Shown here: positions 26,610-36,047 of the stretch, in pieces
Layout: every line of letters starts with the position of its first letter
How positions within the stretch are numbered: position 1 is the first letter of the stretch
NCBI RefSeq assembly: GCF_003326675.1
Contig: NZ_JPWF01000007.1
Span: forward strand, 1 to 64,000
Origin: Thalassospira profundimaris
Lineage (GTDB): Bacteria; Pseudomonadota; Alphaproteobacteria; Rhodospirillales; Thalassospiraceae
DNA: 64,000 bases
Direction of reading: 5' to 3'
Notes under the pieces: model-generated
Databases searched by the model: none
What the model saw: only the letters and a program-made list of their open reading frames with translations
What the model was told of the DNA's origin: nothing
Program-made: the position numbers and the translations under genes

Positions 26610-27377
26610 TCATGCAGACATCAATACAACTGCGTCCCAAAGCAACTTCAGGCCGGTAAAGAAAAGCAGGCAATAGCAAACCCGGTAAAAAAGGATGACA
26701 TTCACTTTGTCATGAGCCCAAAGACCAAGCCAGGTTCCAAACAAAGCAACCGGCACGAGAACGGCCGACGTACCCAAATTTGCGCTGCTGAACTGTCCCA
26801 GAAACCAATACGGGACCAGCTTTACGTAGTTCACGACGATGAAAAACATCACGGTCGTGCCGACGAAAATTGATTTATCCAGTCTTTGAGGAAGCAAGAA
26901 CACCGAAACCGGCGGGCCACCTGCATGGGCGACGAAACTTGTGAAGCCCGCAAGACTTCCAAGCACCGATCCTTTTCCCCAAGTTGCCGATTTCGGACTG
27001 TCCCCCGCCTTCTTGCCACGCAACCAGTGGTCAAGGGTGAAGACGATGGCAATTGTCGCGATAATCAGTTTAACGACTGCCACGCTAAGATAGCTGAATG
27101 TCAGTACCCCGATTAAAATCCCGATAAGGGCCGCTGGCACCAGGATAAGCATATTGCGGCGATCCCATCGCTTGCGATAGGCCCACACATTTGCAAGATC
27201 CATAAGACACAGGATCGGAAGCATGATAGCAGCCGCGGCTTGTGGCGACACAGCAAGCGCCATCAAAGGAACGGCAATTACCCCAAGCCCGCCCCCAAAT
27301 CCGCTTTTCGAAACGCCAGCGATCAAAACAGCCGGAATTGCGACCGCAAAAAAGAACGGGTCAGTGATAAATTCCAT
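26610..27377 (-). CDS. TauE/SafE-family sulfite exporter-like permease
   Basis: A 255-residue membrane protein with about eight hydrophobic segments and the two-fold TauE/SafE pattern: AGVSKSGFGGGLGVIAVPLM at about residue 20 and GFTSFVAHAGGPPVSVFLLP at about residue 143. Members export sulfite, sulfoacetate or other organic anions, but specificity cannot be read here. It follows moaB by 45 bp on the same strand and may be cotranscribed. Confidence 0.9.
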   Translation of the reverse strand: MEFITDPFFFAVAIPAVLIAGVSKSGFGGGLGVIAVPLMALAVSPQAAAAIMLPILCLMDLANVWAYRKRWDRRNMLILVPAALIGILIGVLTFSYLSVAVVKLIIATIAIVFTLDHWLRGKKAGDSPKSATWGKGSVLGSLAGFTSFVAHAGGPPVSVFLLPQRLDKSIFVGTTVMFFIVVNYVKLVPYWFLGQFSSANLGTSAVLVPVALFGTWLGLWAHDKVNVILFYRVCYCLLFFTGLKLLWDAVVLMSA

Positions 27378-27422
27378 AAAACTTCCCTTGAATAATCATA
27401 CCGTGCCTGCCCCGGCACCAGT

Positions 27423-27953
27423 TCAGCGTTCCAGAAGACGCGGCATCAATTCGACGAAATTACAAGGCCGATGGCGGATATCAAGTTGATATGTCAGGAT
27501 TTCATCCCACGCATCCTTGCATGCCCCTGTCGATCCGGGCAGTGCAAACATGTAAGTGCCGTTACATACACCTGCCGTTGCTCGCGACTGTACGGTCGAA
27601 GTTCCGATTTTCTGGAATGATATCCAGCGGAACAGTTCGCCGAACCCGGGGATTTCCTTTTCATACAAGGCGCGATGGGCTTCAACCGTAACGTCGCGTC
27701 CGGTTACACCGGTTCCGCCGGTCGTAATGATCACGTCAATTTCCGGATCGTCGCACCATTTCGCAAGTTGTGAGCGCAACTGCTCTTGATCATCTCGCAG
27801 AATCAGTCGGCTATGTACATGATGCCCATTGGCTTCGATACGGCCAACCAGCACATCTCCCGACGTGTCATTCTCTGCTGTACGCGTGTCACTCACCGTC
27901 AATACAGCGATATTAATGGACACGAACGGTTTGCTCTCGTCAATTCCGGCCAA
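27423..27953 (-). CDS. moaB: Molybdenum cofactor biosynthesis protein MoaB
   Basis: A 176-residue MogA/MoaB-fold protein that adenylylates molybdopterin or acts alongside MogA. The motifs are AVLTVSDTRTAENDTSG at about residue 16, the MPT-binding ITTGGTGVTGRDVT at about residue 76, and FALPGSTGACKDAWDEIL at about residue 136. The start is a TTG at 27953, supported by GGGAGG six bases upstream; no in-frame ATG occurs before the conserved core. No other moa genes lie in the window. Confidence 0.93.
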   Translation of the reverse strand: MAGIDESKPFVSINIAVLTVSDTRTAENDTSGDVLVGRIEANGHHVHSRLILRDDQEQLRSQLAKWCDDPEIDVIITTGGTGVTGRDVTVEAHRALYEKEIPGFGELFRWISFQKIGTSTVQSRATAGVCNGTYMFALPGSTGACKDAWDEILTYQLDIRHRPCNFVELMPRLLER

Positions 27954-28371
27954 GTTGGACCTCCCGCCTTTTCTATTGCCAGATCAAACTAGTACGGCGC
28001 ATTTCAGGTGCAAGCCTTTTCATTGAATTTGATCCATTCAGGATACCTCCCGAATCATGATCAAATAATTTTGATGCGATTTTTGTCATTTTATTATCAA
28101 ACGATCGTCTTCAATGACTGCTCTTGAAAGAATTTTACGAATGAACATCTAAGTAAATTTTTCAATTAATTCAATTCACTGACCATCACTATTCTACCAT
28201 AACGCTAACAAATAACCCATAATTGGTATTACCAATAAGAGACATCTCTGTTACTTTGCTTGCCGACCAACATTTTTCCCCGTAGAAAGCGGTATAGGGA
28301 TACCAAATTAGCGCCTCCACCACGGCGCTCGGACGCAGAGATACGAACCGGCAGGAAACAGAGGACCCATC
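27954..28371. other. Intergenic region between divergent moaB and aacS
   Basis: A markedly AT-rich 418-bp stretch with no supported gene. It must carry both promoters. I see no recognised operator. CAGAGGACCC just before the aacS ATG is the ribosome site. Confidence 0.5.
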
Positions 28372-30324
28372 ATGAGCGACTTGCTTTGGCAACCGGCAAA
28401 AGAACGTGTTGAGAATGCAAACGTCACCAGCTTCCGTCGCTGGGTGAACGATAAATACAGTCTGAATCTTTTGGATTTTACAGCGCTGTACGACTGGTCG
28501 GTCGCCGAAATCGAGCAATTTTGGCCTGCTATTATCGAGTTCTGCAATCTTAAGGCCGAGACATGGGGCGAACGTGTTCTGATTGACGGCGACAAAATGC
28601 CCGGCGCACAGTTCTTCCCCGATGCCCGCCTTAACTTTGCGCAGAACCTTCTGGTTCGCGATGACAATACCGATGCTCTTGTTTTCTGGGGTGAAGACAA
28701 GGTGAAATCACGCCTGTCCTGGGCAGAACTGAACATCGCAGTATCACGCTTTTCACAGGCACTTCGTGCTGAGGGCGTGAAAAAAGGTGACCGTGTTTGC
28801 GGCTATATGCCCAACATGTCGGAAACGGTCATCGCGATGTTGGCGACGGCTGCAATCGGCGCCACCTGGTCTTCGGCCTCCCCTGACTTTGGCGTTCAGG
28901 GTGTTGTCGACCGATTTGGCCAGATTGAGCCAACCGTTATGATCACGGTTGATGGCTATCATTATAATGGTAAACAGCACGACATTCGTGAAAAGGTTCG
29001 TGATGTTGTTGAGCGCATCGACAGCCTCAGGAAAGTGGTCATTGTTGCCTATGCCTTTGATGGCTCAGACACCACCGGCATTCGCAATGCAATCGGCTAT
29101 GAGGCATTTCTCTCACCGTTTGAAGGCGAAAAGATTACGTTCGAGCAGGTGGAGTTTAACCATCCTCTATATGTAATGTTTTCTTCAGGCACGACCGGAA
29201 AGCCCAAATGCATTGTCCATGGAACCGGTGGCACGCTGTTAAAGCAGGTGTCAGAACATGTTCTGCATTGCGATGTGGCACCGGGTGACCGCGTATTTTA
29301 TTTCACGACTTGCGGCTGGATGATGTGGAACTGGTTGATGGCAGGCTTGGCCGCCGGGGCAACCTTGCTGCTTTATGATGGTTCCCCGTTCTATCCGAGT
29401 GGCAACATTCTGTTTGATTATGCAGACGCCGAAGGCATGACGCTGTTTGGCACGTCAGCCAAATATATCGATGCCCTGGCAAAGGCCGAGCTTAAACCAC
29501 GTGAAACCCATGACCTTTCGACAGTCCGCGCGATGACGTCGACCGGGTCACCATTGGCCCCGGAAAGCTTTGATTACGTCTATCGCGACATCAAGGAAGA
29601 TATCCATCTGGCATCGATTTCAGGCGGCACAGATATTCTTGGCTGTTTCGTCCTTGCCTCTCCGGTACTGCCGGTCAAGCGTGGCGTGATCCAGACACGT
29701 GCACTTGGCGTTGCTGTCGACGTTTTTAATGATGATGGAAAGCCGGTCCGAAACGAGAAAGGCGAACTGGTCTGCACCAAGCCCTTCCCGTCCATGCCGG
29801 TCGGCTTCTGGAACGACCCGGACGGATCGCGCTACCACGCGGCCTATTTTGACCGGTTCGATAACATCTGGTGCCACGGCGACTATGTCGAACTCGATGA
29901 CGAGGGCGGCATGGTTATTTATGGCCGCTCGGATGCGACCCTTAATCCCGGCGGCGTGCGTATCGGCACGGCTGAAATCTATCGCCAGGTTGAAAAACTT
30001 CCCGAGATTCAGGAATCGATTGTCATAGGACAGGACTGGGACAACGATGTCAGGGTCATCCTGTTTGTTGTGCTGCGCGAAAATTACGAGCTGGATACCG
30101 CGCTGATCGACAAGATCAAAAAGCAAATTCGCAACAATTGCACCCCGCGTCACGTCCCGGCAAAAGTGATTGCCGTTGCCGATATTCCGCGGACCAAGTC
30201 TGGTAAAATCACCGAACTTGCTGTGCGCGACGTCGTTCACGGAAGGCCTGTCAAAAACCAGGAAGCCCTTGCAAATCCAACAGCCCTGGAGCTTTTTTCA
30301 AATTTGAGTGATCTCAAGAAGTAA
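28372..30324 (+). CDS. aacS: Acetoacetyl-CoA synthetase
   Basis: A 650-residue acyl-adenylate-forming enzyme that activates acetoacetate to acetoacetyl-CoA with ATP, linking ketone bodies and polyhydroxybutyrate turnover to central metabolism. The N-terminus (LLWQPAKERVENANVTSF and RRWVNDKY) is the family-specific cap. The AMP motif is MFSSGTTGKPKCIVHGTGG at about residue 268, the second core motif YGRSDATLNPGGVRIGTAEI at about residue 515, and the catalytic Lys is in RTKSGKITELAVR near residue 610. Length fits AacS rather than acetyl-CoA synthetase. Confidence 0.95.
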   Translation: MSDLLWQPAKERVENANVTSFRRWVNDKYSLNLLDFTALYDWSVAEIEQFWPAIIEFCNLKAETWGERVLIDGDKMPGAQFFPDARLNFAQNLLVRDDNTDALVFWGEDKVKSRLSWAELNIAVSRFSQALRAEGVKKGDRVCGYMPNMSETVIAMLATAAIGATWSSASPDFGVQGVVDRFGQIEPTVMITVDGYHYNGKQHDIREKVRDVVERIDSLRKVVIVAYAFDGSDTTGIRNAIGYEAFLSPFEGEKITFEQVEFNHPLYVMFSSGTTGKPKCIVHGTGGTLLKQVSEHVLHCDVAPGDRVFYFTTCGWMMWNWLMAGLAAGATLLLYDGSPFYPSGNILFDYADAEGMTLFGTSAKYIDALAKAELKPRETHDLSTVRAMTSTGSPLAPESFDYVYRDIKEDIHLASISGGTDILGCFVLASPVLPVKRGVIQTRALGVAVDVFNDDGKPVRNEKGELVCTKPFPSMPVGFWNDPDGSRYHAAYFDRFDNIWCHGDYVELDDEGGMVIYGRSDATLNPGGVRIGTAEIYRQVEKLPEIQESIVIGQDWDNDVRVILFVVLRENYELDTALIDKIKKQIRNNCTPRHVPAKVIAVADIPRTKSGKITELAVRDVVHGRPVKNQEALANPTALELFSNLSDLKK

Positions 30325-30332
30325 CAACATCA

Positions 30333-30366
30333 CACCCCCTGCAGCTTGCCTCAGGGGGTGTTTTTG
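30333..30366 (+). terminator. Rho-independent terminator of aacS
   Basis: Perfect 9-bp stem CACCCCCTG/CAGGGGGTG (30333-30341 and 30352-30360) followed by TTTTTG. Confidence 0.92.
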
Positions 30367-30690
30367 TATCTGCGGGCTGACATTTTCCTTCCTGCGCAAG
30401 ACGGAGTCACCGTGAAGTCGATTCCGCACTGCGAAGTGCGCATATTTTGAACAGGCAAAAATATTGAACTTTTTTTGAACAGTTGTTCACATTGGGCGAA
30501 AAAAGTTCGTGCATTCTTCAAAACACGCAGAACACCCAACCATCAGGTCAGTTAAAATACTGATATAACACCAAATTATCTAATCGTTCCGTCACAGAAC
30601 AAAACGGAACCTCTCCCTGCTCAGCCAAACGAAACCATCGATTTTTCCGCCATTTTCAGCTTGGCCCGACCAGTCGAAAATTTTTCACAC

Positions 30691-30720
30691 TTGACACATA
30701 GCGGCCTAAAATTTCTTAAT
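30691..30720 (+). promoter_or_regulatory. Putative sigma-70 promoter of the aap operon
   Basis: TTGACA at 30691-30696 and CTTAAT at 30715-30720 with an 18-bp spacer. It is 100 bp before the aapJ start. The -35 is perfect and the -10 is four of six. Confidence 0.45.
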
Positions 30721-30727
30721 TTGGCTG

Positions 30728-30742
30728 TCCAATCAAATTGGA
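30728..30742. promoter_or_regulatory. Palindrome overlapping the predicted aap transcription start
   Basis: TCCAATCAAATTGGA is a perfect 6-bp dyad with a 3-nt centre, placed 8 bp after the putative -10. This position suits a repressor operator. The binding protein is unknown. Confidence 0.45.
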
Positions 30743-30820
30743 TAGATGGATATGCTGTATTGCGTATCCAGGGTGGCACAAAAGCTAAAAACAATGCTTT
30801 GCTAATAAGGGAGCTAATTT

Positions 30821-31843
30821 ATGAAAATCAAAACGATCCTTGCCGCGGGTGCAATGACTGTTGCAGCCGTTGCCGCGCACAATGCGCAGGCTGGTGCGGT
30901 TCTTGACGGCATCAAGGCCAAAGGTTTCGTTCAGTGTGGGGTGAACACTGGTCTTCCGGGCGTTGCTGCTGCAAACGCAGAAGGCAAATGGGAAGGTCAG
31001 GACGTTGATTTCTGCCGTGGTCTTGCTGCTGCAATTCTCGGCGATTCAAACAAAGTCCAGTATACCCCTCTGACCGCAGCCGCACGTTTCACCGCGCTGC
31101 AGTCGGGTGAAATCGACGTTTTGGCTCGTAATACGACCGCAACTCTGACCCGTGACGCCAAGCTGGGCCTGACGTTCCTTGGTATCAACTACTATGACGG
31201 CCAGGGCTTCCTTGTTCCGACCGCACTGGGTGTGTCCAGCGCGACCGAACTTGACGGCGCAACCGTCTGCGTAGAGCCGGGCACGACCACCGAGCTCAAC
31301 CTTGCTGATTACTTCCGCGCCAAAGGCATGAGCTTCGAGCCGGTTGTTATCGAAAACATCAACGAAACAACTGCTGCATTCTTCGCAGGCCGTTGTGACG
31401 TTTACACCACCGATGCTTCGGGTCTTGCTTCGATCCGTAACACCATGGCTCCGAACCCGGACGATTACATGATCCTGCCGGAAATCATCTCCAAAGAACC
31501 GCTGGGCCCGCTTGTTGCCCAGGGTGACGATCAGCTTGCTGATATTGGTCGCTGGGTTCTCAACGCGATGATCGAAGCCGAAGAGCTGGGCGTCACCATG
31601 GCCAATGTTGACGACATGAAAGCCAACTCCACCAACCCGGGTGTACAGCGTCTTCTGGGCGTATCGCCGGGCATGGGCGAAGCTCTTGGTCTTGATGAAG
31701 CATGGGCTTACAACATCATCAAACAGGTTGGTAACTATGGCGAAAGCTATGATGCCACCATCAAGAAGATGCTTGGCCTTGAGCGTGGTCTGAACGCACT
31801 GTGGACCGATGGCGGTCTGATGTACGCATGGCCGGTTCGCTAA
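30821..31843 (+). CDS. aapJ: General L-amino acid ABC transporter, periplasmic binding protein AapJ
   Basis: A 340-residue family-3 solute-binding protein. The signal peptide is residues 1-24 (cleavage near AQA), followed by LDGIKAKGFVQCGVNTGLPG and the family 3 signature region WEGQDVDFCRGLAAAILGD at about residue 57. The arginine-binding segment AARFTALQSGEIDVLARNTT follows. It begins the aapJQMP operon, which takes up a broad range of L-amino acids. A hairpin after its stop probably lets it be made in excess of the membrane subunits. Confidence 0.95.
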   Translation: MKIKTILAAGAMTVAAVAAHNAQAGAVLDGIKAKGFVQCGVNTGLPGVAAANAEGKWEGQDVDFCRGLAAAILGDSNKVQYTPLTAAARFTALQSGEIDVLARNTTATLTRDAKLGLTFLGINYYDGQGFLVPTALGVSSATELDGATVCVEPGTTTELNLADYFRAKGMSFEPVVIENINETTAAFFAGRCDVYTTDASGLASIRNTMAPNPDDYMILPEIISKEPLGPLVAQGDDQLADIGRWVLNAMIEAEELGVTMANVDDMKANSTNPGVQRLLGVSPGMGEALGLDEAWAYNIIKQVGNYGESYDATIKKMLGLERGLNALWTDGGLMYAWPVR

Positions 31844-31877
31844 TTCGTTAGCTTTACCGCTCACTAAAACCTAAGAA

Positions 31878-31915
31878 GCTCCGCCCCACTGCCTGAACGC
31901 ATGGGCGGAGCTTTT
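31878..31915 (+). terminator. Attenuating hairpin between aapJ and aapQ
   Basis: GCTCCGCCC (31878-31886) pairs with GGGCGGAGC (31903-31911), followed by TTTT. It probably ends part of the transcripts and stabilises the aapJ message. Confidence 0.8.
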
Positions 31916-31961
31916 CGTTAGGTTTATCGTCCATTGGATAAAATCTACACCTGAGGGTCAT

Positions 31962-33158
31962 ATGAGTAAGCCTCACCATGCCCCGGGAGATGTCCGTTCC
32001 AAAAGCCTGACCGACTATCTGAATGACGAGAATGTCCGCGCAGTCCTGTATCAGGTTGTCGCCATCGGCCTCATCATTCTGACCAGCTGGTATCTGGTGT
32101 CCAACACCCTGGACAACTTGGAACAACAAAACATCTCTACCGGTTACAGTTTCCTTGATCTTGAAGCATCCTTCGAGATCAGTGAGAGCATGATCGATTA
32201 CAGCGCCAAAAGCACCTATGCAACGGCTCTGCTTGTCGGTCTCCTCAATACAATCAAGGTTGCCTTTCTGGGCATCATTCTCTGTACCATCATCGGTATC
32301 ATCTTCGGTGTTGCCCGGCTTTCTTCGAACTGGATCGTTCGCAAACTTGCAACGGTCTATGTCGAAACGTTCCGGAACATCCCGGTACTGCTTCAGCTGT
32401 TTTTCTGGTACGCGCTGATTCCAAACTCGTTCCCGCATCCGCGTGACGCGCTTGAACCCCTGCCCGGTGTCTTGTTGACATCGCGCGGGCTGTACTTGCC
32501 CGTGCCAATTGCCGATACGGCCTATACGCTGATGGGTATTGCCGCAATTCTTGCGCTGGTTGCCATCTACTTTGTCAAGAAGTGGGCCAAAAAGCGTCAG
32601 GATGCGACAGGCGAACCATTCCCGATGACAGCAGCCGGATTTGGCATTTTCTTTGGACTGGTATTCATTGCCTATCTTCTGGGTGGTGCACCAACCGAAA
32701 TTGATATGCCGACACTCAAAGGCTTCAACATTCGCGGCGGATATAACATCTCGCCAGAATTTCTTGCCCTGCTCATCGGCTTGACCGTTTATACGTCAAC
32801 CTATGTTGCCGAAGTCGTACGTTCTGGTATCCAGGCGGTTCCGAACGGTCAGTGGGAAGCTGCAGACAGTCTTGGCATCAAACGTTCCGTTGCATTGCGT
32901 AAGGTCATTCTGCCGCAATCCATGCGCGTCGCCATTCCGCCGCTCACCAACCAGTATCTCAACCTGACCAAAAACAGCTCGCTTGCTGTTGCGGTCGGAT
33001 ATCCGGATCTGGTGTCAGTTTCCAACACAACCATGAACCAGACCGGTCAGGCGATTGAAGCGATCTCGATCTTCATGCTGATCTATCTCGGTTTGTCCTT
33101 GTTGACCTCGCTCTTTATGAACTGGTTCAACAAGAAAATGGCACTGGTGGAGAGGTAA
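31962..33158 (+). CDS. aapQ: General L-amino acid ABC transporter permease AapQ
   Basis: A 398-residue permease of the His/Glu/Gln/Arg class. The first ~85 residues before the conserved membrane core include a polar start and one membrane helix. The ABC-coupling EAA loop is EAADSLGIKRSVALRKVILP at about residue 302, followed by NQYLNLTKNSSLAVAVGYPD. It pairs with AapM, whose start follows its stop after one base. It is long for the class, as is usual in AapQ. Confidence 0.94.
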   Translation: MSKPHHAPGDVRSKSLTDYLNDENVRAVLYQVVAIGLIILTSWYLVSNTLDNLEQQNISTGYSFLDLEASFEISESMIDYSAKSTYATALLVGLLNTIKVAFLGIILCTIIGIIFGVARLSSNWIVRKLATVYVETFRNIPVLLQLFFWYALIPNSFPHPRDALEPLPGVLLTSRGLYLPVPIADTAYTLMGIAAILALVAIYFVKKWAKKRQDATGEPFPMTAAGFGIFFGLVFIAYLLGGAPTEIDMPTLKGFNIRGGYNISPEFLALLIGLTVYTSTYVAEVVRSGIQAVPNGQWEAADSLGIKRSVALRKVILPQSMRVAIPPLTNQYLNLTKNSSLAVAVGYPDLVSVSNTTMNQTGQAIEAISIFMLIYLGLSLLTSLFMNWFNKKMALVER

Positions 33159-33159
33159 T

Positions 33160-34263
33160 ATGTCAGAAAACGCAAAAATGCCTCCTCTGCCAACCGGGAC
33201 TTTTGGGGAACGTGCGGTTACATGGTCTAGAAAGAACCTGTTTGATGGCTGGTTCAACACCCTGCTTACGCTCGGTGCCATCGCCTTCATCATCTGGTTG
33301 ATTCCGCCAATCTTCAACTGGGCAGTCGTCAATGCGACACTGACCCCGACTATTGAAGGCTGCGCCGAAGTTACCGGAGCGTGCTGGGGCTTCGTGAATG
33401 CAAATTTGCGACTGATCCTGTTTGGCACCTATCCGTATGACGAACAATGGCGACCTGTTCTTGCTATGATCGTCCTTGTCGGGATCATTTGCGGCAGCTT
33501 GGCAGCCGTTAAATTCCCGGGCCTGCGCAAATGGATCATCCCGATGTGGGTCATCGGCGTTCCGGTGATTGGCATCCTGATGTGGGGGGGCGTATTCGGT
33601 CTCACCTATGTTCAGAACAGCTTCTGGGGTGGCCTGCCACTGACCATGATCCTGTCAGCAATTGGCGTGATCTTCGCCTTTCCTTTGGGCCTGCTGCTTG
33701 CACTTGGCCGCCAGTCCAACATGCCAGCAATCAAAACCGTATCAGTCGTCTATATCGAAGTTATTCGCGGTGTTCCGCTGATTACGGTCTTGTTCATGGC
33801 ATCGGTGATGTTCCCGCTGTTCTTGCCGGCCGGGGTTACCATCGACAAGTTGCTGCGCGCACAGATTGGTATCATTCTGTTCACCGCAGCCTATCTTGCC
33901 GAGGTATTCCGTGGTGGTCTTCAGGCTGTACCGCGTGGCCAGTTCGAAGCTGCCGACAGTCTGTCTCTGTCATACTGGCAGTCCATGCGCCTGATCATTT
34001 TGCCACAGGCATTGCGTTTGGTGATTCCGCCAACCGTGAACAGCTTTATCTCGATGTTCAAGGACACCACGCTGGTCGTGATTATCGGCCTGTTTGATTT
34101 CCTTGGCACGGTGAAGCTTGCCCTGCGCAGCGATCCTGCATGGACCAAATACTATGTCGAAGGCTATGCCTTTGCCGCGGCAATATTCTTCCTGATCTGC
34201 TTCTCGATGGCCAAATATTCGGCCTATCTTGAAAAAGAGCTTCGCAAAGGCGAGCGCAGGTAA
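33160..34263 (+). CDS. aapM: General L-amino acid ABC transporter permease AapM
   Basis: A 367-residue permease forming the channel with AapQ. It has an N-terminal hydrophobic extension (about residues 25-160) typical of AapM, the conserved [20 protein letters not shown] at about residue 152, [15 protein letters not shown] at about residue 203 and the EAA loop [20 protein letters not shown] at about residue 262. It lies 1 bp after aapQ and 17 bp before aapP. Confidence 0.95.
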   Translation: MSENAKMPPLPTGTFGERAVTWSRKNLFDGWFNTLLTLGAIAFIIWLIPPIFNWAVVNATLTPTIEGCAEVTGACWGFVNANLRLILFGTYPYDEQWRPVLAMIVLVGIICGSLAAVKFPGLRKWIIPMWVIGVPVIGILMWGGVFGLTYVQNSFWGGLPLTMILSAIGVIFAFPLGLLLALGRQSNMPAIKTVSVVYIEVIRGVPLITVLFMASVMFPLFLPAGVTIDKLLRAQIGIILFTAAYLAEVFRGGLQAVPRGQFEAADSLSLSYWQSMRLIILPQALRLVIPPTVNSFISMFKDTTLVVIIGLFDFLGTVKLALRSDPAWTKYYVEGYAFAAAIFFLICFSMAKYSAYLEKELRKGERR

Positions 34264-34280
34264 GGACTGAGGAGAAAACA

Positions 34281-35066
34281 ATGACTGTAGCAACTGAAAC
34301 CACTACCGGCGCTGTGCCTTCTCCGTCCAAGGAGGATGTCATCACCGTCTCCAAGATGAACAAATGGTATGGCAATTTCCATGTTCTCAAGGACATTGAC
34401 CTGTCTGTTCGCAAGGGAGAGCGCATCGTTATCTGCGGCCCGTCGGGCTCGGGTAAATCGACGCTGATCCGCACAATGAACCGCCTTGAAACCTATCAAA
34501 GCGGTGAAATTCATGTGGACGGCATCCTTCTCGGCGACGATGTCAAAAATATCGAAGCCGTGCGTCGTGAAGTCTGCATGGTGTTCCAGCACTTCAATCT
34601 GTTCCCGCACATGACTGTGCTTGAAAACCTGACACTGGCACCGATCTGGGTTCGCAAGATGCCCAAGAAAGAAGCCAACGATCTGGCCATGCACTATCTG
34701 CAGCGTGTCCGGATTGCCGAACAGGCCCATAAATATCCGGGCCAGCTTTCGGGCGGTCAGCAACAGCGTGTGGCAATTGCCCGTTCGCTTTGCATGCAGC
34801 CGAAAATCATGCTGTTCGATGAACCGACATCGGCACTTGACCCGGAAATGGTCAAGGAAGTTCTAGACGTCATGGTCGAACTGGCCAAAGAAGGCATGAC
34901 CATGCTCTGCGTAACCCACGAAATGGGCTTCGCCAAGGAAGTCGCCGACCGTGTGATCTTCATGGATGCCGGCCAGATCGTTGAAATGGCGGGACCGCAG
35001 GAATTCTTCGACAATCCAAAAAGCGATCGTACCAAGCTGTTCCTCAGCCAGATTCTTTCGCACTAA
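34281..35066 (+). CDS. aapP: General L-amino acid ABC transporter ATPase AapP
   Basis: A 261-residue ATPase with all motifs intact: Walker [14 protein letters not shown]-loop [16 protein letters not shown], signature [15 protein letters not shown], Walker [15 protein letters not shown] and H-loop CVTHEMGFA. This is the HisP/GlnQ class. It ends the aap operon, and a strong terminator follows 31 bp after the stop. Confidence 0.96.
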   Translation: MTVATETTTGAVPSPSKEDVITVSKMNKWYGNFHVLKDIDLSVRKGERIVICGPSGSGKSTLIRTMNRLETYQSGEIHVDGILLGDDVKNIEAVRREVCMVFQHFNLFPHMTVLENLTLAPIWVRKMPKKEANDLAMHYLQRVRIAEQAHKYPGQLSGGQQQRVAIARSLCMQPKIMLFDEPTSALDPEMVKEVLDVMVELAKEGMTMLCVTHEMGFAKEVADRVIFMDAGQIVEMAGPQEFFDNPKSDRTKLFLSQILSH

Positions 35067-35096
35067 GCAGATTTCGAAAATTCATTATCTTCTGCA

Positions 35097-35126
35097 AAAC
35101 GGCCCCTTCGGGGGCCGTTTTCATTT
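35097..35126 (+). terminator. Rho-independent terminator of the aap operon
   Basis: AAAACGGCCCC/GGGGCCGTTTT stem with a TTCG tetraloop, then TTTTC and further Ts. Confidence 0.93.
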
Positions 35127-35201
35127 TTGTGAAATTGGGACTTGCCCCCTGCCCGCCAATTGCCGAAACTCTGCCCGAACCTGACCGATACCGGAACAAA
35201 A

Positions 35202-36020
35202 ATGACCCAGCCCGCATCTTCTTCACCTGACGCTTCCGCCTTCGTTGCCATCAACAAACTGACCAAAAAGTTCGGTCAAAAAGTTGCAGTCAACGAGGTT
35301 GATCTGATGCTTGCCAAAGGTGAAACCATGGCAATCATCGGTCCGTCTGCGGCCGGGAAAAGCGTTCTGATGAAATGTCTGGTCGGGATTTACGGTGCAG
35401 ATAAGGGGACCATTCATCTAAATGGCGATGATGTCACCAACAGCAACGCCCCCACACGCCCTGACTGGGCAGAAAAAATCGGGATGCTGTTTCAGCAAAA
35501 TGCCCTGTTTGACAGCCTTTCGGTTTGGGAAAATATCTGCTTCCGCCAGATTGAGCTCGGCACATTAAATCGTAAGGACGCCAGGGATCGCGCGATTGAG
35601 CTGCTTGGTCTTGTTGGACTGGCTCCTGAAAGTGCGGACCTTAAACCCAGTGATCTTTCCGGCGGCATGCAGAAACGCGTTGGCATCGCACGTGCTATTT
35701 CAAGTGATCCGGAGATCCTGCTGCTTGATAACCCGACAGCTGGTCTCGACCCGGTATTATCAAACCATATCGAACTGATGATCGCCAAGATTGCCGAAAA
35801 GCGCGGAACCACTGTCATTTCGATCACAAATGACATGCATATTGCACGCACCCGTTATCAGAACCTGACGATGATGTATGACGGTAAAGTATATTGGTCC
35901 GGCAAAACCAGCGAGATTGACGACGCCCATAACGCACATCTGACCCAGATGCTTGATGGTTCATCGCAAGGGCCTATCACGATGCGCACGGGCAAGCGCG
36001 AAGACGGTGTATACGCCTGA
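35202..36020 (+). CDS. MlaF-like ABC ATPase with altered catalytic residues
   Basis: A 272-residue ABC ATPase closest by eye to the MlaF class. Walker A (GPSAAGKSVL), Q-loop (MLFQQNALFDSLSVWENI) and signature (LSGGMQKRVGIARAI) are present. The residue after the Walker B aspartate is Asn instead of catalytic Glu (LLLDNPTAGLDP), and the H-loop His is replaced by Asn (SITNDMHIA). These changes should allow ATP binding but impair hydrolysis. No permease or MCE partner is adjacent; it follows the aap terminator. ATG at 35202 removes an unconserved upstream extension. It may be a regulatory subunit or use another mechanism. Confidence 0.8.
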   Translation: MTQPASSSPDASAFVAINKLTKKFGQKVAVNEVDLMLAKGETMAIIGPSAAGKSVLMKCLVGIYGADKGTIHLNGDDVTNSNAPTRPDWAEKIGMLFQQNALFDSLSVWENICFRQIELGTLNRKDARDRAIELLGLVGLAPESADLKPSDLSGGMQKRVGIARAISSDPEILLLDNPTAGLDPVLSNHIELMIAKIAEKRGTTVISITNDMHIARTRYQNLTMMYDGKVYWSGKTSEIDDAHNAHLTQMLDGSSQGPITMRTGKREDGVYA

Positions 36021-36047
36021 CCGCCCGCACCCCTGCTATTTTTAGCC

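Larger units (their letters stand above)
30367..30820. other. Intergenic region upstream of aapJ
   Basis: No gene is supported. TTGAAC occurs three times (30447, 30464, 30475), the last forming the palindrome TGAACAGTTGTTCA (30476-30489). A promoter and operator for aapJ lie at the right end. AAGGGAG at about 30808 is the aapJ ribosome site. Confidence 0.55.

Noticed and set aside
30776-30810. TGGCAC as a possible sigma-54 promoter before aapJ
   Set aside because: The matching GC element is not at the required spacing; TTTGC is too far away.
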